From Endomychus coccineus (taxonomy: Eukaryota > Arthropoda > Insecta > Coleoptera > Endomychidae): a DNA stretch of 64,000 nt. A program made the position numbers and the translations under genes. Of the stretch, positions 60,601 through 64,000 are shown one piece after another. The DNA lies in assembly GCA_958510875.1 (NCBI GenBank), contig OY294068.1, positions 157,516,388 through 157,580,387 on the forward strand. The letters are read 5' to 3'. How positions within the stretch are numbered: position 1 is the first letter of the stretch; every line of letters begins with the position of its first letter. Below the pieces are notes generated by a model. It worked only from the letters and a program-made list of their open reading frames with translations, ran no database searches and was not told where the DNA came from.

Positions 60601-61166
60601 CGATTAAGGTGGTGGAATCGAAAGACCACATCGCTCATGATTTGCAATCTACAAATTACTTCAAAGACCAGGAACGTAATTGTAAAAAATGCCCAGCAAC
60701 TGGAAAAATATCAGTCCTGGCATACATGTTTTCATAGACGTTCCCTTGATAGAACGGCTCGCTCGATTTTTCACAATACTACTGTGGTTCATAATATAAG
60801 GCTACTGATTGGTAATGGTGAAATTATTAAACACAAACTTCTGGCGATTCTTGTACAATGTTAACTGAAACATTAATATCGATATTTTTTAGAGACTGGT
60901 TTTTAAAACTTACCGTACACATCTTGGAAAATGCATAGGCGAAATAACACCTGTTCTTCCAATTTTTGTGCATGAACTGAAGTAATGCTTATAGAGTTCC
61001 TGATGATTGACACGGTTGTTAGATGATGGCTCGTACGTCGCTCTTAACCAGGCCAAGGCGAATTGTTCGTTTTCGTGGATGGCCTGCTGATGGGCATGCT
61101 GCTGCTGGATGATCTGCTGAGGTGTCATCCCTTGCGATGTGGATGATGATGAAACAGGTACTGGAG
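24696..61166 (-). CDS. ARID2: ARID2/Bap170, PBAF chromatin-remodelling subunit (3' nine exons)
   Basis: Signature DNA-binding subunit of the PBAP/PBAF SWI/SNF complex in the nucleus; called Bap170 in flies. Exons (minus): 61166-60914, 54240-53844, 47358-47137, 42361-40662, 37077-36912, 36779-36612, 31616-31545, 28713-28622, 24810-24696. All phases agree. The first holds the RFX winged helix (FALAWLRATYEP, ELYKHYFSSCTKIGRTGVIS, FPRCVR). The next three are Pro/Gln/Ser-rich, with SLIKSLLANKV. The fourth ends in the first zinc finger (FVCEWGDC), completed in exon five, where the second finger is CQWDRCDNM...THVHDKH. The last two carry the conserved tail EGPVTKSIRLTASLILRN and HLANVALSNVESS. The in-window part is about 1060 residues. 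The stop is placed at TGA 24698-24696 by reading through the last exon; an alternative final splice is possible. N-terminal exons were not found. Confidence 0.93.
25041..25380 (+). mobile_element. Non-LTR retrotransposon fragment (end of RT domain)
   Basis: One frame reads GLNINPKKTEVEIFTRKYKT and, after frameshifts, RARDLTVGD and EYLGVTVTLDKK, the end of a LINE reverse transcriptase (NPxKTE...F, then the YLGVxLD motif). Broken by stops and shifts. It abuts the left arm of the 25384-26350 inverted repeat and may continue into it (PGYQKLSWSRMVVESKTCV). Confidence 0.65.
25384..26350. repeat. ~85-bp inverted repeats enclosing a GC-richer segment
   Basis: The arms 25384-25467 and 26265-26350 are inverted and about 90% alike (ATACCGGGATATC...TTATCTTGGTCAAGG, GTTGTGGAATCTAAAACGTG). 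The enclosed 800 bp has a clearly higher GC share than its neighbours at 25670-25900 (GGGGCCGTTTCTAGCCCCGT, TTAGTCGCGAGAAAATTCCC) and contains an 80-codon open frame. The arms may be LINE-derived, since one frame of each reads KLSWSR.VVESKTCVLL. I do not recognise the whole. Confidence 0.6.
25919..26161 (+). CDS. Unrecognised 80-codon open frame in the inverted-repeat segment
   Basis: Starts MDIYRKKKNRRERF and ends AVTTSEKV. Basic N-terminus, no signal peptide or membrane segment, no domain I can name. It follows a GC-rich promoter-like stretch. It could be the first exon of a longer gene (captured or transposon-borne) or a chance frame; codon use looks more protein-like than most short frames here. 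Function unknown. Confidence 0.3.
   Translation: MDIYRKKKNRRERFDTKSNYMEQIQHAKSPRKDVLCSEDLHFLNSRATGFSRERHSIYGKLTISKQFLTRIMAVTTSEKV
27530..27882 (+). mobile_element. Non-LTR retrotransposon 3' end, second copy
   Basis: Same family as 1-618. Frames read SSVVSPREIPDRRTRRAQTS, FYRTAK, stop, WNSLPSEVFPMAITSNPSRK and end SFPLV with TAG, then an A-run at about 27872-27882. The RTAKxWNSLPSEVFP block is the usual C-terminal end of CR1/Jockey-like LINE ORF2 proteins. 5' truncated, as expected from incomplete reverse transcription. Confidence 0.8.
28714..31544. other. ARID2 intron, mostly unrecognised sequence
   Basis: The intron between the 31545 and 28713 exons. It contains the hammerhead-like sequence near 29391-29489 and a GC-richer stretch at 30280-30360. 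Short open frames (28892-29125, 29478-29720, 30781-31068, all +) show no known domain. Confidence 0.4.
29391..29489 (-). ncRNA. Candidate hammerhead ribozyme, open-stem-III type
   Basis: On the minus strand: CTGATGA at 29421-29415, stem II GCTC-GTGA-GAGC with no extra base, then GAAAC at 29401. The following ACTGTTGT can pair perfectly with ACAACAGT at 29489-29482 upstream, which would form stem III next to a UU cleavage position. I could not find a convincing stem I in the 60 bases between, so it may be degenerate. It is not in a recognisable Penelope copy. Confidence 0.45.
32367..32790. mobile_element. Foldback MITE, ~424 bp
   Basis: The ends TTGACAATATCGAAAATTGT and its complement ACAATTTTCGATATTGTCAA are perfectly inverted. 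The arms extend about 95 bp (ATGTAATTACATCCATTTAC against GTAAATGGATGTAATTGCAT). No coding sequence. Confidence 0.85.
33156..34596. mobile_element. Long-inverted-repeat DNA transposon, TAGTCC group, copy 3
   Basis: Ends are TAGTCCGGTCAATTTAGAC and, complemented, TAGTCCGGTCAATCTAGAC, flanked by ATA on both sides (33153-33155, 34597-34599). The arms are about 320 bp (ATCTCAGAAACGGTGGCTCG shared). The centre carries a minus-strand Cys-rich WGWK coding tail like that in the 6522-8825 element, although the arm sequences differ. Non-autonomous, inside an ARID2 intron. Confidence 0.85.
33671..34259 (-). pseudogene. Cys-rich WGWK protein tail, second copy
   Basis: Minus-strand frames read KKTTCLDNHRYACFVKNTKN, VQLACLPSTSVAAHQHLFRV, YYQVQVWLGYQLDPTDWGWK, PVQTVLPPAPEKLLNTI, then after a shift CSLACTNCQGRSCSN, and an acidic Glu-rich end. 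It is longer than the copy at 7285 and reads like the last exon of a larger arthropod gene (QHxxRVYYQVQxWLG.xLxPxxWGWK). The CxxCxC half of the Cys cluster is lost at the frameshift. Function unknown; I would not call it a transposase. Confidence 0.65.
35006..35047 (-). ncRNA. Hammerhead ribozyme (Penelope family A), intact elements
   Basis: Minus strand: GTCTT, CTGATGA, an extra T, GGTC-GTGA-GACC, GAA, ACGTACGT, A, AAGAC. Stem I (GUCUU/AAGAC), the core, stem II and the self-complementary stem III are all complete; the predicted cleavage triplet is GUA. Confidence 0.8.
35349..35391 (+). ncRNA. Hammerhead ribozyme (Penelope family A), one change in stem III
   Basis: ATCTT, CTGATGA, T, GGTC-GTGA-GACC, GAA, ACATACGT, A, AAGAC. 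Compared with the opposite arm, stem III reads ACATACGT (breaking the palindrome) and the outermost stem I pair is changed. Confidence 0.7.
37240..39165 (+). mobile_element. Non-LTR retrotransposon (Jockey/R1-like), ORF2 pseudogene
   Basis: Broken ORF2 in order. Endonuclease from about 37308: IGGREHSLLLASTYLPYKQT, then LGCDANAHH, and EEPSLSEHKYI near 37645, the SxHxxI end of the AP-endonuclease fold. Then a linker. RT from about 38530: VKLIDRHARDGTLM, NQYPYQTEKSCEMAVYELI, ASFLDMEKAFDNTYFESI, then GCPQGGILSPLLWSLVVDKL... is approximated after a stop, and GYTDDIVII (YTDD catalytic box) near 39000. At least six frameshifts or stops. No poly-A tail is visible. It differs from the family at 1-618 and lies opposite to ARID2, in its intron. 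Confidence 0.85.
39445..40160 (+). mobile_element. Penelope-like retroelement (family A), 5'-truncated fragment
   Basis: Starts within the endonuclease tail ([16 protein letters not shown] in broken form, then [15 protein letters not shown]) and runs through the 3' pseudo-LTR to about 40160. Many stops. It shares the ends and the ribozyme with the other family A copies; it carries TTTCGACGGCGTG like the 35.2-kb arms, so these two are close relatives. Confidence 0.82.
40058..40100 (+). ncRNA. Hammerhead ribozyme (Penelope family A), intact elements
   Basis: GTCTT, CTGATGA, T, GGTC-GTGA-GACC, GAA, ACGTACGT, A, AAGAC. All stems and core bases are present, with stem I pairing GUCUU to AAGAC directly after the predicted GUA cleavage site. 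Confidence 0.8.
43040..43636. mobile_element. Inverted pair of pseudo-LTRs of a second Penelope-like family (B)
   Basis: The left arm (43040-43135, minus) and right arm (43552-43636, plus) share CAGTTTC, TTCAAG, AAGATGCCA, TTGGCGAAACG and CGCGGAAT in the same order. The right arm contains ATGAAGA, a GCCAA/TTGGC stem and GAAACG, a layout like a hammerhead core but with the leading CUGA damaged. No coding sequence between. Family B differs in sequence from family A. Confidence 0.6.
43696..45615. mobile_element. Long-inverted-repeat foldback element, TAGTCC group, copy 4
   Basis: 1.9-kb palindrome. Right end complemented: TAGTCCAGGCGCACGG; left end TAGTC, a short insertion, GCGCCAG. Flanking triplets are AAT on both sides (43693-43695, 45616-45618). 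The arms are about 900 bp each (for example ATACGGCTTATTTTGATGTT, GAGCCGTATCAA on the other side), meeting near 44650. There are antisense open frames in both arms but no recognisable protein. Confidence 0.85.
46384..46970 (+). mobile_element. Miniature LTR element (TRIM-like) with tRNA-Lys primer site
   Basis: Two direct repeats of about 148 bp, 46384-46533 and 46824-46970, begin GGAGAGAGAATTAATAAAA and end TTATAATATCCTTTTATAG. The sequence after the first is a primer-binding site. The 290-bp internal part has no coding sequence. A purine-rich AAAGGAGAGAGA stretch precedes or overlaps the second repeat. The left repeat may extend further upstream. Either a terminal-repeat-in-miniature element or a deletion derivative of a full LTR element. 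Confidence 0.75.
46534..46551 (+). other. Primer-binding site complementary to tRNA-Lys
   Basis: TGGCGCCCAACGTGGGGC directly follows the left LTR. It complements the 3' end of animal tRNA-Lys (GCCCCACGTTGGGCGCCA), as used by gypsy-type and other retroelements. The match is full over 18 bases. Confidence 0.8.
47359..48819. other. ARID2 intron, nothing recognised
   Basis: AT-rich intronic sequence upstream of the 47137-47358 exon. Short frames (47589-47789, +) have no recognisable domain. Confidence 0.35.
48820..49341 (-). mobile_element. Penelope-like fragment (family C) between ~150-bp inverted repeats
   Basis: The arms 48820-48970 and 49205-49341 are inverted (AATATTCCAGGTAGTCAATA, AAATAATTACTTA, ACGTATTCCT shared) and enclose a short GIY-YIG coding piece on the minus strand. 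No hammerhead core is visible. The inverted arms could be pseudo-LTRs, as in the other Penelope copies here. It lies in an ARID2 intron. Confidence 0.65.
48997..49209 (-). pseudogene. GIY-YIG endonuclease fragment of a Penelope-like element (family C)
   Basis: Reads NKINNCHKSYVGLTDRNIPT, RFKDHFYHIRTN, SAVANHVLQTYIYNYKIEFL. This is the YVG...T...R..H core of the GIY-YIG domain plus the A.H conserved in Penelope endonucleases. About 70 codons, no frameshift, but isolated from any RT. Confidence 0.75.
49342..50818. other. ARID2 intron, nothing recognised
   Basis: A 62-codon frame on the minus strand at 49796-49984 (KLCSLYYRLRKSPLIIKLGT) and a 73-codon frame on the plus strand at 50075-50296 show no domain I recognise. 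Confidence 0.35.
50819..52235. mobile_element. Foldback element with TAA target duplication
   Basis: Ends CACCAGCCGACA and, complemented, CACTAGCCGACA, with TAA flanking both (50816-50818, 52236-52238). The arms of about 450 bp or more match inward (ACAGAGCTACATTTGGTATA, CAGGGTTTCGTTCATT) and contain nested direct repeats such as ACTACGCTAGATAGCTC. No coding sequence. The TAA duplication fits a Harbinger-type non-autonomous element, but the ends do not match the intact Harbinger at 17411. Confidence 0.82.
52236..53843. other. ARID2 intron, nothing certain
   Basis: A 91-codon frame on + (53183-53458) includes LYIGQTCSNYLRSDIN, faintly like a GIY-YIG core, but lacks supporting conserved blocks. 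Otherwise unrecognised. Confidence 0.35.
54700..54831. mobile_element. Short hairpin MITE
   Basis: GAAGGACAGAAGATAATAAT with TCTCTCGTCCTCT on the left is answered by AGAGGACGGGAGAGTTATTG and TCTTATGTCCTTC on the right. The 132-bp unit can fold almost end to end and is GC-richer in the loop (AGGCGCGCGCAGCGAC). No coding sequence. Confidence 0.75.
55320..55930 (+). pseudogene. Mariner transposase remnant, lineage 1
   Basis: Frames read GQESLEDDAKTGRRR at the start and, after a large internal loss, SNYYLLGS, GTSFQ, EEVKVAVSAHFED, FSWIELFSKRCKK, which is the C-terminal end of a mariner transposase (SDYYLFP..K..L.G..F..DEEV). The catalytic middle is missing. Stops throughout. Confidence 0.75.
57185..57560 (+). 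pseudogene. Tc1/mariner-type transposase fragment, lineage 2
   Basis: Reads IRRRLQQLGIPTTCLHSILH, TDFGPKV, then after stops VADHERLTFVD, the N-terminal linker between the DNA-binding and catalytic domains of a widespread insect DDE family (RRRxQQLGI...RILHxDLGL, ...LKPxDHxxRxxFVxW). Later parts are too decayed to place. Confidence 0.6.
58405..58610 (-). pseudogene. Mariner transposase C-terminus, lineage 3
   Basis: The minus strand reads CDFHLIPNLKKWLSGKRFCS, then AYFKGLPKSCYLEGIEKLEN, ending SDYKEINVEK and a stop. This is the C-terminus after the last catalytic Asp (DxHLFPxLKKxLxGKRF). The frame is open for about 65 codons; upstream of 58610 the sequence changes to something unrelated, so it is 5' truncated. 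Confidence 0.8.
58840..59150. repeat. Degenerate tandem repeat, ~80-bp period
   Basis: Three to four imperfect units, each with AGGAAATATC/AGGAAGTTATC, GATAAAGTACT, AAACACAGGAA or AAACCCAGAAA, and a TAACATTG-like spacer with GGTATAAACA. Non-coding. Confidence 0.6.
59440..60218 (-). pseudogene. Mariner transposase pseudogene, lineage 4 (near full N-terminus)
   Basis: Starts MEKSEFRVLIKHYFLRGKNI at 60218 with the helix-turn-helix domain (SKHYGDFSPSIETVHKWFTD). After frameshifts: GRPIEVTTSEIVDKIHGMIL, ISTERVRNILN, FFFLTVDETWI (first catalytic Asp), then VLFHQDNAQVRSRNGKIELV (second catalytic Asp in HQDNA) and HPPDFLQIWSPAIYIF. The end is lost; sequence left of 59440 is not mariner. At least three frameshifts. 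It lies in the ARID2 intron on the same strand. Confidence 0.88.
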
Positions 61167-62470
61167 CTACGAATGAAACAAATATTTAGATCTAATATTA
61201 ACGCGGGGCGCGAGTTGTTGTTATTGTTAGCAGCATTTCTCGATTCATCAATAAAGCGAAATATTGTTTTGTATTCCGAATTTGCGCGGAGTATTTGGAA
61301 ATAGAGATGACGCTGGTTGTTATAAATTGTATAAGCCTGTGGGACCTCCCGAAAAACTAAGATAATATATGATCCCACACTAGTATCAAATTAAGGAACA
61401 GTTCAATCAAGAATTTCTCATTGAATATCTTTGGAGCTTTCTCGACCAGAAGGTCAGAATGTGATTGATTTTGATACCAGCTGCAAATGATTTTATGAAA
61501 CTCCCAATTGAAACTTTGTTTTGAGAGCATATCCATTTGTCTCTATACTTCAACATTTTTCTAGACGGTCTCCTACCTACAAATAAATGCGGCATAAGTT
61601 GCTCACATTATTCAATTAATAAAATTTTAATAATAGACTCAGCACAAATGACATTTATGGACACTGCTCATTTTTAAAATGCCAATTTAATTTGGGCCTA
61701 TCGGTAATATTAACATTGTTACTTGGCACTTATCACTTTGGAATATTAGTAATTTATATTTATCTCAGGCATATTTAATGCGATGTTATCGTGACTCAGG
61801 AATTATGATATCAGCTTGACAGTTCTACATTCGTATTTCCTTGGCCTAATATATGAATATCCAAGTTTTGAATTTAAAAGTTTAACATTTCTGTCGTTGA
61901 TAGAAAGACTTATCTTTCGATCAACGAGTTGGTGTAGCAATTATAGATATCCAATTAACGTGTTATTTAGAAAGGTTTTCAATCCATCAAAAGTTACTTC
62001 TTGAAATTTCGGGATCATCCATGTTTTTTTCGTAGCAACCTTCTTTGCGAGATCATTAATCGTTTTTATTGCTAATTTGTAAATTGTAAAAAGAAAGCTT
62101 CCCGATGTTGTTTAATTATATTTTTTAATGCCGTGGTGATAAGAGAAACTGAATTTTATTGAACTATTACCGTTAAGGGATCTAATTTGGCTAATTCATT
62201 GCGTTTGATTTATCGGTTTTTGTTAGAAATTAACTTATTGTTCAAAAATTTGTCGTAACCATTGTACAACGCTATTTACTGAAGTTTCTCAACTTCGTTA
62301 TAATTTCGCTGACTCAAAGGGACGTTTTAATAATCTATGAACAAGACTACTGAATAGAAAGAGCTAATTTATAATTAATTCATGTAGCTGTATCCATTGG
62401 AATATATTTGTTTGTGTAGGTATTCTGTATAGTATATCGAATGCCAAAGGGTGAGAACATCTTTGATAAT

Positions 62471-62581
62471 GTTAATATTAAAAAAGGAAGCTGATTATTT
62501 GTTTCTATTTCTATATATTGGCCAAAAAAAGGGAAAGTAGAAATATAAACAAATAACCAGTTTCCTTTCCTTGACATTAAC
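62471..62581. repeat. Hairpin of ~40-bp arms
   Basis: GTTAATATTAAAAAAGGAAG and CTGATTATTTGTTTCTATTT are answered by AAATATAAACAAATAACCAG and TTTCCTTTCCTTGACATTAAC. A small foldback unit with no coding sequence. Confidence 0.7.
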
Positions 62582-62879
62582 ATTATTAAACATGGTCACC
62601 ACTCGGAATTTAAACATATACCGAAAACTTAACATTAAAACAAGTTGAGAAACTTCAGCGGATAGCTTAGGACAAAGGTTGCGACAAATCTTTGATTAAA
62701 AGATATTTCTAACCAAAAACGGAAAGCAAACAATTAACCAAATTAGAGCCATAACCTTCAAATATTTAATGAAATACAGAAATTTCCATAATCACCCCTC
62801 AATGATTAATAAATTCCATTTTTTTTTCTTAATTTGCAATAGAACCCGTTAAAAGAAGTAAGAACAAGCTAAAAACCGT

Positions 62880-63220
62880 TTAGGCAACACCTTGGTTTCC
62901 AAGTTTAACAAATCCGGGATTTACAAAATCGATTGAGTCGTGTTCAAAATGCCAAATTCTGTAGGTCACACTAAAAGGAATTAAGAATATTTGGTCATCT
63001 AAAGAAACGTAATAATGAAAACCAGAATTACCAGAAAATGTTTTAAATACAGATGAGACCATTTCTCTAGAAAGTTTATCACTCTCGAACCACAGAAACG
63101 ACAAATATCTAGGTATGGAAATCTATATGCGAAAAGCAATTTAACGAATTCTGATTCATCTCCAGCTGGGGGTAATCCCTTATTTACACTATTATTTCCA
63201 AACAGTATTTTTACAAGCAC
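62880..63220 (-). pseudogene. Unrecognised protein-like sequence split over two frames
   Basis: Two adjacent minus-strand frames look protein-coding: one (63220 to about 63110) with GLPPAGDESEFVKLLFAYRF, the other (63104-62880) with KLSREMVSSVFKTF, GNSGFHYYVSLDDQIFLIPF and a natural-looking end at a TAA. They meet near 63105 in frames one base apart, as after a single frameshift. Composition is rich in aromatic residues, unlike random AT-rich frames. I cannot assign a family; a retroelement or other inserted element are possibilities. Confidence 0.35.
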
Positions 63221-63243
63221 ATTTTGATTACTAATTTAGCTTA

Positions 63244-63292
63244 CTCTGATGATGGCTACTTGGTAGCTGAAAGGTAATCATTACTTTAACAG
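63244..63292 (+). ncRNA. Candidate hammerhead ribozyme of a different type
   Basis: CTGATGA, an extra T, stem II GGCTAC-TTG-GTAGCT, GAA, then stem III AGGTAAT-C-ATTACTT, then TA. Core and two stems are present, and the extra T after the core is the same as in the Penelope family A ribozymes. Stem I is weak (TACT with AGTA, three bases offset). It lies about 170 bases left of a family A Penelope copy but is not part of it. Confidence 0.5.
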
Positions 63293-63459
63293 TATTTTTA
63301 ACGGATAAGGGTAATTGTTCCTTTCCATAGTGATAGATAATGAAGTAAAACCTACTTAACAATTTTTTGTCAAAATAAGAGCAAATTATTCAACTCCAAT
63401 ATAACATTGATGAAAGTTCTTGAATAAATAAATATGTACTTTGAGTTACGTATGAATCA

Positions 63460-64000
63460 ATATTATATATAAATTCTCGGGAAATAGGCCACACTAACAC
63501 ATATGCTTATTATTTTCGTCTTTACGTACGTTTCGGTCTCACGACCATCATCAGAAGACGTATCAACGTCTACAACGAGATTTCTTAAAACTAATTGTAT
63601 CGAGTCAAAGCGTTCTTATTGCACTGATTTCAATTGAAAATGTTCACGTTGCCGAAACGAACAGAAACACGAGTTTGAAATACAGCTGAAACCAAAAAAT
63701 ATAACGCTCTCAAGTATCCACTTTCGAACCAGATGTTGAAGATTTATGAGGTAATAGAAAAAGATTGTCAGACCTTATTAGAAAAATATTGCTATTTGAG
63801 TATTCTACCTAGAATATACTTTCAAAATTTTAAAGATGCATGTAGGAATTTGCAAGGGTTTTAATTAATTACATTAGTATAAATCTGACTTAATGATTGA
63901 ACGTCAGATCTATGATTTATAGACTTGGAGTCACGTTTAATGTGAATCATCTCAAGAATAGATCTTTTATAATAAATGGTTTCTTTAGTTAAAATATAGA
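63460..64000 (-). mobile_element. Penelope-like retroelement (family A), runs off the window
   Basis: Minus-strand copy whose 3' end is at about 63460 (AATTCTCGGGAAATAGGCC). It contains the ribozyme, the pseudo-LTR and, from about 63830, the end of the endonuclease protein ([20 protein letters not shown] in broken form, then CKFLHASL). It continues beyond 64000, where the RT would lie. Confidence 0.85.
63516..63558 (-). ncRNA. Hammerhead ribozyme (Penelope family A), best-preserved copy
   Basis: Minus strand: CGTCTT, CTGATGA, T, GGTC-GTGA-GACC, GAA, ACGTACGT, A, AAGACG. Stem I is 6 bp here (CGUCUU with AAGACG), the longest in the window; all core bases are present. Confidence 0.82.

Noticed and set aside
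61167..64000. Search for the ARID and armadillo exons of ARID2
   Set aside because: No minus-strand frame with ARID-like residues or a phase-1 donor upstream of 61166; the frames at 61407-61595 and 62380-62583 lack homology and the latter overlaps a hairpin.
1..64000. tRNA or rRNA genes
   Set aside because: No A/B-box cloverleaf or rRNA-like block was found by eye. The only tRNA-related sequence is the primer-binding site at 46534-46551.

Overview
This window is AT-rich nuclear DNA from an insect; a beetle is a guess. The evidence is spliced animal genes with GT-AG introns, two conserved arthropod housekeeping genes, and many eukaryotic transposons (Penelope-like, Harbinger, hAT, mariner, non-LTR, foldback). 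I see no bacterial operons, rRNA, tRNA or CRISPR.

Two host genes converge. On the + strand, a complete cytoplasmic arginyl-tRNA synthetase gene (RARS1) runs from about 3570 to 17002 in five proposed exons, giving 677 codons with consistent splice phases. On the - strand, the 3' two thirds of an ARID2/Bap170 gene (PBAP/PBAF chromatin-remodelling subunit) run from 61166 down to 24696. Nine exons are visible: RFX domain, Gln/Pro/Ser-rich middle, paired C2H2 fingers and the conserved C-terminal block. Its N-terminal exons (ARID and armadillo-like region) are not visible and probably lie beyond 64000.

Introns and the intergenic gap are packed with mobile DNA. The notable pieces are: (1) an apparently intact Harbinger transposon (17411-20455) with a complete transposase, a complete five-exon SANT/Myb-like partner gene, terminal inverted repeats and a TAA target duplication; (2) at least five pieces of one Penelope-like retroelement family, whose pseudo-LTRs carry hammerhead-ribozyme sequences with a self-complementary ACGUACGU stem III, plus two other Penelope families; (3) a group of long-inverted-repeat elements sharing a TAGTCC terminus and 3-bp target duplications, two of which carry a decayed Cys-rich WGWK protein tail on the - strand; (4) a hAT element with an 8-bp target duplication, four mariner/Tc1 remnants of several lineages, non-LTR fragments, a miniature LTR element with a perfect tRNA-Lys primer site, a THAP-bearing remnant and several foldback MITEs; (5) a satellite-like array just downstream of RARS1 whose units are near-perfect hairpins.

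Functionally, the two host genes are unrelated (translation and chromatin remodelling). Most remaining sequence is transposon-derived. The ribozyme-bearing Penelope copies and the TAGTCC long-inverted-repeat group are the parts most worth following up.
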